Shown here piece by piece: positions 1 to 10,700 of a stretch of DNA of 64,000 bases; positions within the stretch are counted from its first letter, which is position 1; every line of letters starts with the position of its first letter. The notes under the pieces are model-generated. The model worked only from the letters and a program-made list of their open reading frames with translations, was not told the origin of the DNA and searched no databases. Both the position numbers and the translations under genes were made by a program. The stretch is from Loripinus fragilis (taxonomy: Eukaryota; Mollusca; Bivalvia; Lucinida; Lucinidae): positions 99,920,845 to 99,984,844 of the forward strand of contig OZ026514.1 in assembly GCA_964019695.1 (NCBI GenBank), in the 5' to 3' direction.

Positions 1-1324
1 CGAAGTATATAGTGTTAAGTGTTAAAAGGCGTCCCTATGAGGTAAAGGGTTAAATGTTATTAATGATGATTCAACAAAAGTATTTTTGTATCCATAACAA
101 GAATTCTGTTCTTAGGTTAATTAGTCCTTTTCATTCTGATGGATTGCCCCATACATATTGATACAATAAGTATGGGTTTGTTCAGTTTGTATTTTAAGGG
201 GTTGCCGGTTAAAAATTCTTTCTGTCCCTGAAGATTTTTATTATCTTAACAAACAGTACAGGCCCTGATGAAATGCAGCTTTATGCTGCATTTCATCTGG
301 GTCTGCACTGTTTGCCAAAGTACTGGTTTACTGGTATCCAGAATGAAAAGGGTTAAATATAGTTTGTACATATGAGAAGTTTTGAAGTCTCTAGCCACTT
401 ATAACATTTGGTTTGGACTGTATTAATGTCCAATAATATACACATTATAATGCAAATGATCAAATATAAGTTAAGCAGTAAATGACGGTACGTATTAATG
501 ATTATGTGGAAATCATTTTCTTTTAAATTTTGATCAGGTCTTGGATGCTTAAATTGAGAAATTGAAAAAAATGAATGACAAGGAATACAGTTGCTCATGA
601 GTGTTTTAGAGTACTCAAATTGAGACCATTTGTGTGAGTAGTATAAATCGAATGCACTTTATAATACCATACTAAAGCCAGCACTTGGCTTTTAATTTGT
701 AGTCACATTGACTTTCTGGTGGGTTTGTGTGTGTTGTGAACTTGAGCAAATCATTTTAAACCCTTTTGCACCCAAACTTAGCTTTGGCCAGTGTGGGTGC
801 AATAGGGTTTAGCAAGAACTTGGAACGTAAAACATGACTGAAAAAATTGTTGACTGGGACCTAAAGTAACAACTCAACAAAACATTTATTGGGGACATAC
901 AGAATTGGTGTATGTTTTTTGGTACTTCTCTATGCCAGGGGCAGGGGCATATAATTATTGTACTTTTACATTCTGTTTTGTCGTTTTGATAAAAAAAAAT
1001 ATAGCTTATTTTGATTGCAGCCATATTTTTTGTAAAAATATGTTGTTTGTTTCATCTTTGATTTAATAGTATCTTTCATGTATTTATCATACTTTTATAA
1101 TGTGCCCAATTATCAATAGTTTAGGGGTATATTTTCCTTAATTATACCCTGGTACAAATTATATAGGGAGTATATAGTTTTTGCCTTTTCTGTAACTATG
1201 TCTGTTTGTTTGTCTGTCTGTAAACTTTTTTTTATGTCAATGATTTCTCAGCAACTACTTGACTTAGGATTCTGAAATTTGGCACAAAGGTTGATAGTGA
1301 TGAGTTGTACTGAGTAACAAAAAA
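1..1324. other. Non-coding sequence with small hairpin relics
   Basis: No gene seen. At 262-299 a hairpin (GATGAAATGCAGC...GCTGCATTTCATC) lies inside an AACAGT...ACTGTTTG frame and is followed by AAAGGGTTAAAT at 344-356, a form seen again at 11.0, 11.2, 27.5 and 34.1 kb. At 753-812 a short inverted repeat (TTAAACCCTTTTGCACCCA and its partner) resembles a collapsed TTAA-ended MITE. The rest is A+T-rich. Confidence 0.5.
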
Positions 1325-2996
1325 AAACTAGAGGACCTGAAGGTCCTGAGGCGCTCACCTGATCACCTCAATAATGTTAAAATAGTTCAAGGTCAACTAC
1401 AGCTTATGATGGAACAAATTTTGTTTTACCATATATGGGGGTTGCAGCCATTTTGGTCAAGTGACCTAAACAACCTAATGAATAATCAATCAAACAGCCC
1501 AGTGATTTCTGAGAAAAAGATGCTTAGATAGATCTGTGGCCAAATGAGTGGCCTTGGATAAAAGGTCACAGGTCAGCTTGACATTTGGTACTTAATATAA
1601 AACCATTGTCTCATTAGGTTTAACAATATGAATTCTGCTTCAACAGTTATAGAAAAATGAACATTTTAAGATTTTCTCCATATAAATGCATTAGGAATCA
1701 AACTTGACCTTGCCATAAAGTAGGTCAAGGTCAACCTAGATTCATCATTTGTGCGAACCTGGTAGGGCCCACATCCCCAATGCTACATACCAAGTCCCAA
1801 AGCCAATGGCCTTTTGGTTCCAGAGAAGAAGATATTTAAAGTTTTAACATATATGGGCGTGGTGGCCATCTCAGTCATGTGACCATAACAATTTGTATAA
1901 ATATTGGCTTATTAATCATAAGGAGTTGTCATATGAAATTTGATTTCAATTGGCCGAGTGGTTTGTGAGAAAACTATGTTTTAATATGTTGATGGGACGC
2001 CAATATGAGCGACCTTGGCTGAAAGGTCAAATGTCAACCTTGACCTTTGAAACACTAGATTGAACATATCAAGTGAGAATGATTACTTTGGCTTCAACAG
2101 TATTAAAAAAATCAACTTTTCAAAACATTTCCCATTCAAATGCATTTGGAAGCAAATTTGACCTTGACGTTAAGTAGGTCAAGGTCATCTTGGGATCATC
2201 ATTTGAACAAACTTGGTAGGCCCCACATCCCTAATGCTACATACCAAGTCTCAAGGTCACTGGCCTTCTGGTTCTGAAGAAGAAGATTTTTAAAAGGTTT
2301 TTACCATATATGGGCATGGCGGACATCTTTGTCACGTGACCAAAATATTTTGTATAAATTTTGGCTTACTTATCATAAGGAGTCTTCACATGAAATTTGA
2401 GTTCAATTGGGCCAATGGTTTGTGAGAAAACTATGTTTTAATTTATTGATGGGACCTCAATATGAGCGACCTTGGCTGAAAGGGCAAAGGTCAAACTTGA
2501 CCTTTGAAACTTATTTATAGCCATTGTCTCATTAGCTTCAACATATCAAGTAAGAATAATGACTTTGGCTTTAACAGTATTCAAAATCAACTTTTCAAAA
2601 ATTTCCCATTTTAATGCATTAGGAAGAAAGTTTGACCTTGACGTTAAGTAGGTCAAGGTCAACCTAGGATCATTATTTGAACAAACTTGGTAGGCCCAAC
2701 ACCCCCAATGCTACATACCAAGTCCCAAGGTCATCGGCCTTCTGGTTCTGGAGAAGAAGATTTTTAAAGGGTTTTTACCATATATGGGCGTGGCGGCCAT
2801 CTTGGCCATGTGACCAGGACCATTTGAACAAACTTTCGTTCCCGCTTCCTAAGGAGTCTCCATATGAAATTTGAGTTTAATTGGCCCAGGGGTTTCAGAG
2901 GAGAAGATGTTTGAAAATGTTGACAGACGGACGGACGGACGCCGGAGTGACTGGTATACTATTAGCTCACCCATGAGCCTTCGGCTCAGGTGAGCT
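1325..2996 (+). repeat. 1.7-kb interspersed repeat, copy 1
   Basis: Begins AAACTAGAGGACCTGA with a small palindrome (AGGACCTGAAGGTCCT) and ends with the hairpin GAGCCTTCGGCTC followed by AGGTGAGCT. The body is about 3.5 tandem units of 450-475 bp, each with GGTCAAGGTCA, CCAATGCTACATACCAAGTC, ATATGGGCGTGGCGGCCAT and a GACGGACGGACG run near the end. GCTCACCTGA near the start is inverted at the end (TCAGGTGAGC). No coding capacity was seen, so it is probably non-autonomous. A second near-full copy is at 12098-13792. Confidence 0.8.
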
Positions 2997-4635
2997 CAAA
3001 AGCCACATATTGCTTATGAGTCCCTTTATTTGTTCATTTTTCTTTCTCTCCAATGAAAATTTATGTCACAGATTTGTCAGCTCCTATTGGAGCCAGTATT
3101 TTCAAATTTTGTGTACACCTTCAGGTAGGCTAAGTGTATTGTGTACATGAAAAAAAAAAGATGCTAAAGCTCATTTTTTCCAATTTTTCCATCTGACACT
3201 CGTATATAACGCATATGGACATTTTTTGTCAAAGTTTTCTCAGCAACTACTTGATTTAGCATTATGAAATCTTTAACACTTTCATAATTTTGTCTTAAAT
3301 TTTCTCTGAAAGTGTTACAACCTCTGATGGCTACCGCTGGGGGTATGTGAGCTTTGCTCACTTCATGCTCTATTGTTTTGTGTCTGTCAAGTGGTATAAT
3401 CATGATGAGTTATATAATCATCTGTAATCAGTCTTTTCAGTCTTATTTAGCTCACCTGAGCCATGGGCTAAAGTTGAACTTTTGCATTGGCTTAGCACCC
3501 ATTACACAGGTTATGCATGTGCGTAATTAAAATAGTAACATTCAAGGGAGGTCACTCAATGTGATTTTCCATACTTTAAGGAACTGCTCATACAGGAAAG
3601 AATTTTCTCCCAAGAGAAGTTCCCATTTGAAAAGGGATGCAATTGAAAAGAATCGTTGCTTGATCCAGTAGTCTCCCTTTGATGTGCGTAACTTTTTCAG
3701 CGCTCTGGCTAAACCGTTGTTTTGTGATCCTCAATGTCTGTTGCCTTTTGTCAGTCAGTCATCAATTTGCTTTAGACTGCATCTCTTCCTAACTACTGGA
3801 TTGATTGCATTAAACTTCTCGAGAATGATCCTTAGATGGCCCTCTTTCAAAGCTGTTCAAAGATTTGGAAAGTATCATATCAAACTTGCAAGTTTACAAT
3901 TTGCTAGCTAGTCTCTGTAGCTAAGCAGGCTGGTTTGGGTATGACCTGGTCAGAAACACTGAAGACAGGTTTTCTCCCGTAGGCCCCAATAGAAAGCTTG
4001 ACAGATTTGGTTGAAATTTTGTAAGGAGCATCAGACCACATGACAGATTCAGATCTGTTCAAATGGGGACATCATGACATCAATGGGCCTCGTCACGCGA
4101 AAGCCTGTCTTTAGGTTTCCGTGAGGTCCTGATCAAACCAGTCTGCTCAGCTACATTGACTACCTAGAATATTGAAATTTCTCTTGTTGCCAGTTTAGAT
4201 ATGGTACATTCCAGTAAGCGAATAACAAAGCCGCTGATCAGACTGTGCAGATGCGCAGGCTGGTCTGCACCTTTGTTGTTATCAAACCCTGAAGAGTTTT
4301 TCTCACGTTGATTGTGATAACTGTAAATTTGTCGTTGTCTTTTCCTGGTTAAGCTGTACAAGATCATTTTATCAAGGTGATGCAGTTGAGCGATCTCATT
4401 TAATGGCCCTCTTTATATTTTGGAGAGCTATATTCTTGTGATTCGGTGTGTGGTGAGCATCTTGGAATCTTTAATATGGTCCTCTGGATATGTTCCAAAC
4501 TTTGATAAAGTATATTGCTTTTGGCTTGTCTGTTCTTACAGCGCTCAATCACATTTTTAATACCTCCAACTGATTGAGAGCCCTGCATGCTAGGGTGTTG
4601 ACGTTTCATATAATAATTCCCCATAAAATGACTGA
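2997..4635. other. Repeat fragments, no gene
   Basis: Around 3450 the sequence AGCTCACCTGAGCCATGGGC starts a fragment of another long repeat. From about 3905 to 4345 lie two pieces of a MITE-like family (ACAGGTTTTCTC, CAGACCAGCCTGCGCAT-type hairpin arms) that recurs at 15.7, 16.4 and 33.2 kb. No supported coding sequence. Confidence 0.45.
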
Positions 4636-4866
4636 CTACTGTCCTGCCAGCCAAGAGTGACAGTGATGTCATGTTTTGTTTACAAAGTTATCAGGGACTT
4701 ATAATCTTTAGATCACTTGTGTATTAATCCTATCCTCAGGATAGGATTTATACACAAGTGATCTATCGATTCCCTTAAGTTCAAGTGGAGTGTACACGTT
4801 AATGTTTTACTTACAATTATAAACAAAACATGATGCCACTGTCACTCTTGGCCGGCAGGACAGTAG
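4636..4866. mobile_element. Palindromic MITE CTACTGTCC family, copy 1
   Basis: 231 bp. Ends are inverted copies of CTACTGTCCTGCCAGCCAAG and the inner sequence is an almost perfect palindrome centred near 4735 (TAGATCACTTGTGTATTAAT and its complement). A second copy of the same size is at 58148-58379. No coding capacity and no clear target duplication. Confidence 0.85.
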
Positions 4867-6208
4867 TATGTATTGTTTTCTCCCATTCTTGAGTTATGCC
4901 CCTTTGATTATAATAAGATAGCAATCTTGTTTGCAAGATATGTCTAACAGTATTTCAACTAGTCTTGTTATTGGGCTAATGAGTAGGTAACCTATACGGT
5001 TGGATTCCCAAATAAAAAATGATGGGAGTTATACCCCATATGGCTCTTTCTGAACCACTTGACCTAGAAAGCTGATATTTGCTATACTTGTGTTGAACAT
5101 TTTTATGATGGTGGCTTAACTTTGCATCAATTTATTACAGAGTTATTTTCCCTGATTCACACATATTGATATCTCAAATCTTACAGGTTTCCTTGATAGT
5201 AGACATATATCATAAAAGTGTTACTGTAGTCCGTACATTCATGTAAAAGAGGTGTTTTTCTTTAGCTCCAAGATAAAGAAAATGAATTAAAAATAATAAC
5301 AGTCTTAAACCATACAGAGTTTAAACAGCACACAGGCTAAATCTTGACCATTATCAGATTTTGAAACTTGATAAGCTTATAATAGATGAGAGTTATGGTC
5401 CTTGTTTTATAAAAAGAGCACCATTCTTATGGATGCATATGGTTGGGGGCACAATGATTCCACAAACACTATTTCTAGTTTGTAAATAGAATTAACCTGT
5501 ACCCCCTCCAGGTATTGGTATTGGGGGGTACTGGTTACCTGTATTTACATTACTGACTACATGTAGACCGTGAACCAGCAATTAATGTAGATATGATGAC
5601 TGGATTTAGTTCAAATAAACGATCATTTACTATGTGTTGTGTCTTTTCTGTGAACTGTTTAAATTTAGAATCACTATTTTCTAAGATTTTCCCTTACAAG
5701 CTTAAGGTCAAGAAGGAGCACCAGTGGTATGGTCAATAAACTGCTTCCCTTGCTAGCCAGGGGTCCTAGGTTTGATCACTGACTTTAAGTCTGTCAAATT
5801 AGACTAAGCTATCATGATCCTTTTTGCCCCTGTTTTGGTCACAAATCCTACTGCAAATAAGTCCAGTTGCTTTTGACAGGAACCACTGTTTTAGGAAAGT
5901 GCAGATATTTCTCAATACGAAAGAAATTCATCATGCTCTCTACGAATCTCCAGAGTAAAAGTGATTTGCAGGTGCCAGTTTAAGATGAATCAAATGATAC
6001 ATGTGTATGTTGCCGTCAAAGGAGATGACTGTTGACAAAATAACCTTGATTATCATGCCTTTCAAGGTTCTAAAACAAGGCAATAAATGGAAAAAGAAGA
6101 AATCTTCACTGTACGCTTTGCCAAAACTAAATGACAAAATTTGTATAGGAATGCCCGAAATGGCAAACAACGACTGAGAAAATGCTGAACGTTCCAACAG
6201 TCTTACAC
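4867..6208. other. Non-coding interval
   Basis: A+T-rich. I see no exon with splice signals and a conserved protein, and no recognisable repeat ends. Open frames here are short and unconvincing. Confidence 0.4.
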
Positions 6209-6423
6209 TTAACCCTTAAAGCGCCAATCAAGACTGCAGCAGACGACAAATTTTTCGACATCTTTTCAATTTTCGAAAAAAAAAAAGGTAAGATATTTCA
6301 TGAGAATCGTCTGCCAGCAGATGATTCTCATGAAACATCATACCTTATTGTTATTTTCTGAAAAGGCGGCAAAATTTAAAATTGTTGTCGGCTGCAAATA
6401 ATAGGTGGCGCTTTAAGGGTTAA
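6209..6423. mobile_element. piggyBac-like MITE (TTAA-CCCTTAAAGCGCC), copy 1
   Basis: 215 bp including TTAA at both ends. Terminal inverted repeat TTAACCCTTAAAGCGCC is perfect. The centre is a palindrome around CATGAGAATCGTCTGC. TTAA flanks and CCC-starting termini fit piggyBac-type targets (family knowledge). Followed at 6424-6490 by a truncated second right end, a short tandem duplication. A second copy is at 7813-8027. Confidence 0.8.
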
Positions 6424-6505
6424 ACCTATGTATTGAATTTGTTAAAATTGTCTTCTGCTGCAAAATATAGGTGGCGCTTTAAGGGTTAAACCTATGTATT
6501 GAATT

Positions 6506-6797
6506 TGTTTTTGTTTGTTTAGTTTGGTTCTTTATCTCCCAGTCAACAGCTAAGGTCATGTCGGGATGGTGAGTTCACCTAACCACATTTTTCCTTGGCA
6601 AGTTAACCAGTACTTCATGCACATACTTTCGCTTTTAACTGACAACAACCCTTCCTGAATCAGCCGAATGGAGGAGAATGGCTGTAGTAATGATTTCATG
6701 ATCAATCTCTGCCAAAGTATGGAACGGGACTGGGATACAACTCGCGACCCCTGGATCTGCAGTCAGACATGTTACCAACTGCCCTACATGGCCCAGT
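6506..6797 (-). mobile_element. tRNA-derived SINE, family a
   Basis: Read on the minus strand, the head is tRNA-like: an A-box-like segment (GTAGGGCAGTTGG), then GACTGCAGATCC and a B-box-like GCGAGTTGTATCC, followed by a body containing CTTTCGCTTTTAACTGAC in plus orientation and a T/G-rich tail near 6510. Other copies lie at 25434-25741 and 57283-57600, with partial copies at 14806-14996, 17518-17665, 21183-21360 and 59412-59890. Confidence 0.75.
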
Positions 6798-6894
6798 GAA
6801 TTTGTTTTACTTGAATTAAAATCTTACTGGACAAATGTTTCTACTAGCACATTTTTAGCCTAGAAGTGGAAGTGTTTGAACCAAGTATAGTATT

Positions 6895-7438
6895 GCTGCA
6901 CTTCCTTTGGTACATTTTGATGGTACTTCTTGGCATAATGTCAAGTATGGTACATTTTGATGGTGCACTTCTTGTCACATTGTCAAGTATGGTACATTTT
7001 GATGGTACTTCTTGTCACAATGTCAAGTATGGTACATTTTGATGGAGCACTTCTTGTCACATTGTCAAGTATGGTACATTTTGATAGTGCACTTCTTGTT
7101 GCATTGTATGGTACATTTTGATGGTGCACTTCTTGTCGCAATGTCCAGTAAGGTACATTTTATGGTACTTGTCATAATGTCAAGTATGGTACATTTTGAT
7201 GGTGCACTTCTTGTCACAATGTCCAATATGATACATTTTGATGGTGCACTTCTTTTCACAATGTCAAGTATGGTACATTTTGATGGTGCACTTGTCATAA
7301 TGTCAAGTATGGTACATTTTGATGGTGCACTTCTTGTCACAATGTCGGGTATGGCACAATCTACTGATACACTTCTTGTCAAAATTTCAGGAATGGTACA
7401 ATTTGATGGCACAATACTTGTCACAACATCAGATAATT
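6895..7438. repeat. 42-bp minisatellite derived from the FIBP 3' end
   Basis: About twelve tandem copies of a unit with core GGTACATTTTGATGGTGCAC and CTTGTCACAATGTCAAGTAT; some units are 36-39 bp. The unit matches the end of the FIBP coding sequence: over 34 nt at 7707-7740, 30 positions agree. Read on the minus strand, units encode K-C-T-I-K-M-Y-H-T-stop against [12 protein letters not shown] in FIBP. Because 42 is a multiple of three, open frames appear on both strands (7012-7440 plus, 7424-7065 minus); I regard these as by-products. The array resumes at 7677-7740 after a MITE. Confidence 0.9.
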
Positions 7439-7674
7439 GAGACGTGACATTAGATTTCCAACAATGTGGTATGTGCTACCAGCAAAGCTTCAGATCAGCC
7501 TGCACATACCGGCAGTATGATCAGAGTCTTTGCTCGTCGCTTGAATATTCTATGAGTGTTAACCTACCGGTTGAACATCATTTGGAGTTTCTAAGCTTAA
7601 AAGGGGCTACACAGGCTACTCCGAGTCTACACTTGTCAAAATGCCACATTGTTGGAAATAACATGTCGCGTCTC
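7439..7674. mobile_element. MITE with GAGACGYGACAT ends, copy 1
   Basis: 236 bp. Inverted ends GAGACGTGACAT...ATTTCCAACAATGTGG and the complement ending GTCGCGTCTC. The internal part carries CAGATCAGCCTGC and GTCGCTTGAATATTCTATGA. It interrupts the FIBP-derived minisatellite. A full relative is at 13962-14187; partial ones are at 8740-8880, 60080-60275 and 61925-62110. Confidence 0.8.
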
Positions 7675-7709
7675 ATACTAATATTGATGGTGCATCAGTT
7701 GTTATAATG

Positions 7710-7791
7710 TCATGAATGGTACATTTTGATGGCACACTTTATAAAAGTGTTCATGTATCTTTCCCATACTGTCACCAGACTTGGCATGCTC
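7710..7791 (-). CDS. FIBP: FIBP last coding exon and stop
   Basis: 82 nt. Acceptor cttttcttttcag, TGA at 7712-7710. Encodes [18 protein letters not shown] and then CAIKMYHS, matching the WDRYM...RLYHD end of vertebrate FIBP. The final ten codons and stop lie inside the first unit of the minisatellite that continues to 6895. The intron-9 acceptor is only 21 nt from a TTAA-ended MITE (7813-8027). Confidence 0.9.
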
Positions 7792-10700
7792 CTGAAAAGA
7801 AAAGAAGACATTTTAACACTTAAAGCGCCACCTATATTTTGCAGCAGACGACAATTAAAAATTTTGCCGCTTTTTCAAAAATAACAAATAAGGCATGATA
7901 TTTCATGAGAATTGTCTGCTGGCAGACAATTCTCATGAAATATCATACTTTATTTTTTTCGAAAATTGGGAAAGATGTCTCAAAACTTGTCATCTGCTGC
8001 AGTTGTGATTGGCGCTTTATGGGTTAACACATCTGTTTCAAATAAACATCCATTCATAGTATTGTTATCATGTAGGAATGACCAATTTCTAGGATATTAA
8101 GCCTTTTATGGATATGAATGGGGTGGGGCTTGCCTGGGCAACCCCAGGGGACTTCCCTGTCAGTGTTATTGAATGTGTCTTATGTGTCTCATAAGAAACT
8201 TGAATGTATATGGTTTAGGGGTTGGGAATGGGGATCTGAACGGTTTCTGAGATATTAAGCCATTTATGATTTGAACAAGGTAGGGAAAGCCTGGGTATGC
8301 CCCTGGGGGATATCTGAGTGGGTGTTATTGAATGTGCCTTATCATAAGAACCATGCTTATATATGGTAATGGGTGGGGATCTGAATGGTTTCTCAGATAT
8401 TATCATTAAGAATTGGTCTGGCATGAGCATGCCACATTTTCAAACTTTCTTGCCAAGCTATATATCAATATCATATAAAAAAATCAGAACAATCTCTTGA
8501 GTGGTTAGTGGATATAGCACAGACAAAATTTGGGCATGTCTGCGGGACTGCCTTAAAGTCAAACAATTTGAATTTTGACACCTTGCGCAACTTCACATCC
8601 ATATGTACCATGTCCCAAAATTTCAGAACAATCTGTCCAGTGGTTACTGAGAACTTGTCCTTACAAAATTTGGGCGGAAAGAAGAAGAAATGGAGTAATA
8701 ATAATAAGTCTCCCCATTTAGTTTGGGAGACTAAATAAGGCTCAGACGAGCCTGTACAGCCTCCTTTTAAGCTTAGAAACTCCAAAATATGTAACACGCA
8801 TGCACAGGCTGATCTGAGGCTCTGCTGGCCGCACATACCACATTGTTTGAAATCTCATGTTGTGGCTCAATTATGTGTGAAAAAGGTTCATGGTATATGG
8901 AGCGGACATAAATTTTCTATGTATTACCTGAGATATCTTGTTAAGACATTGACCTATGAATGGGGCATCTGAAACCTTTGCTTTGCACACCGTCTCATAA
9001 AAGGTAGACGTGTATAAAATCTATTATCAGAATAAATGAAAAAAATCGATAAGCAATGCTTATTAGATACCCCCGGGCAGTAAGAGTCGGTGAAAAAACT
9101 TGGTAAGTTATAGTTCAAACCAGCAGACCTTAGTTTTGAAAAGAAGGTTTTAGTAGAATCTGTGCAAACAAAGATTATTTTTTCAAAACCAAACTCCTTC
9201 ACGCATATGTTCAATGTGTCTACATTGTATTGGCAAAGTATTAAATTGCTCCATCAAATTGCTGTGGTAGGAGTTGATCTGCCCATGAAGGCACCGTCTA
9301 TGCATAATACAAACACCTTATTAGGGAAAAATTGTCTTAGTTCTCACAGCTGTCATTTTGTCAAAAATTATTTTTTCTAAACCAAACTCCTTCATGCATA
9401 TGTTCAATATGTCTACATTGTATAGGCAAAGTATCAAATTATTCCATCAAAAGCTGTGGTAGGAGATTATGGGCCCATGAAGGCCCTATCTCTGCATATA
9501 CAAAAGCCATATTAGGGAAAAATTGTCTAAGTTCTCACAGCTGTCATTTTGTCAAAAATTATTTTTTCTGAACCAAACTCCTTCATGCATATGTTCAATG
9601 TGTCTACATTGTATAGGCAAAGTATCAAATTGTTCCATCAAAAGCTGTGGTAGGAGATGATCGGCCCATGAAGGCACCATCAATGCATATACAAAAGCCA
9701 TATTAAGGAAAGATTGTCTAAGTTCTCACAGCTGTCATTTTGTCAAAAATTATTTTTTCTAAACCAAACTCCTTCATGCATATGTTCAATGTGTCTACAC
9801 TGTATAGGCAAAGTATCAAATTGTTCCATCAAAAGCTGTGGTAGGAGTTGATCGGCCCATGAAGGCACCATCTATGCATATACAAAAGCCTTACTAGGGT
9901 AAAATTGTCTAAGTTCTCACAGCTGCCATTTTGTCAAAAAATATTTTTTCTGAACCAAACTCCTTCATGCATATGTTCAATGTGTCTACATTGTATAGGC
10001 AAAGTATCAAATTGTTTTCTCAAAAGCTGTGGTAGACGTTGATCGGCCAATGAAGGCACCATCAAAGCGTATACACAAGCCATATTAGGGGAAAATTGTC
10101 TAAGTTATCACAGCTGTCATTTTGTCAAAAATTATTTTTTTCTAAACCAAACTCCTTCATGCATATGTTCAATGTGTCTTCATTGTATAGACAAAGTATC
10201 AAATTGTTCCATCCAAAGCTGTGGTAGGAGTTGATTGGCCCGAGTATGGACTATAATAGTATAAGCATAAAACCCTATATAAAAAGCCATTTAGAACTAC
10301 AAAGGGAAATAACTCTAAAAGAATTGGCCCCTAGCCCTTACTTTTTTGTTTAAAGTATTTGTCTTGCATATATCAACATGTTTGCAAGGTTTGATGAAAA
10401 TCCAGCAATGGCTCTTCAAGATATTAAGGAAACAAAACGTTACAGATGGACGGACGCACACACGGACGGACAACGTGAAAACAGTATACCCACCACAAAG
10501 TTTGCGGGGGCCCCTAGCCCTTACTTTTTTGTCTAAAGTATTTGTCTTACATATATCAACATGTTTGTAAGGTTTGATGAAAATCCAGCAATGGCTCTTC
10601 AAGATATTAAGGAAACAAAACGTTACGGACGGACGGACGGACACACGGACAAACAACGTGAAAACAGTATACCCACCACAAACAAAGTTTGCGGGGGGTA

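Noticed and set aside
6740..6797. Functional tRNA gene
   Set aside because: The tRNA-like head belongs to a SINE with several copies, a degenerate B-box and no proper acceptor stem. The same holds for 14.3, 24.6, 25.7, 57.5 and 59.1 kb.
7012..7440. Open frames of 142 aa (plus) and 119 aa (minus) across the minisatellite
   Set aside because: They arise because the 42-bp repeat is a multiple of three; the sequence is FIBP-end derived and no start or conservation supports translation.
9168..10246. CRISPR-like array
   Set aside because: Units are contiguous 191-bp tandem repeats without unique spacers, in an animal genome.
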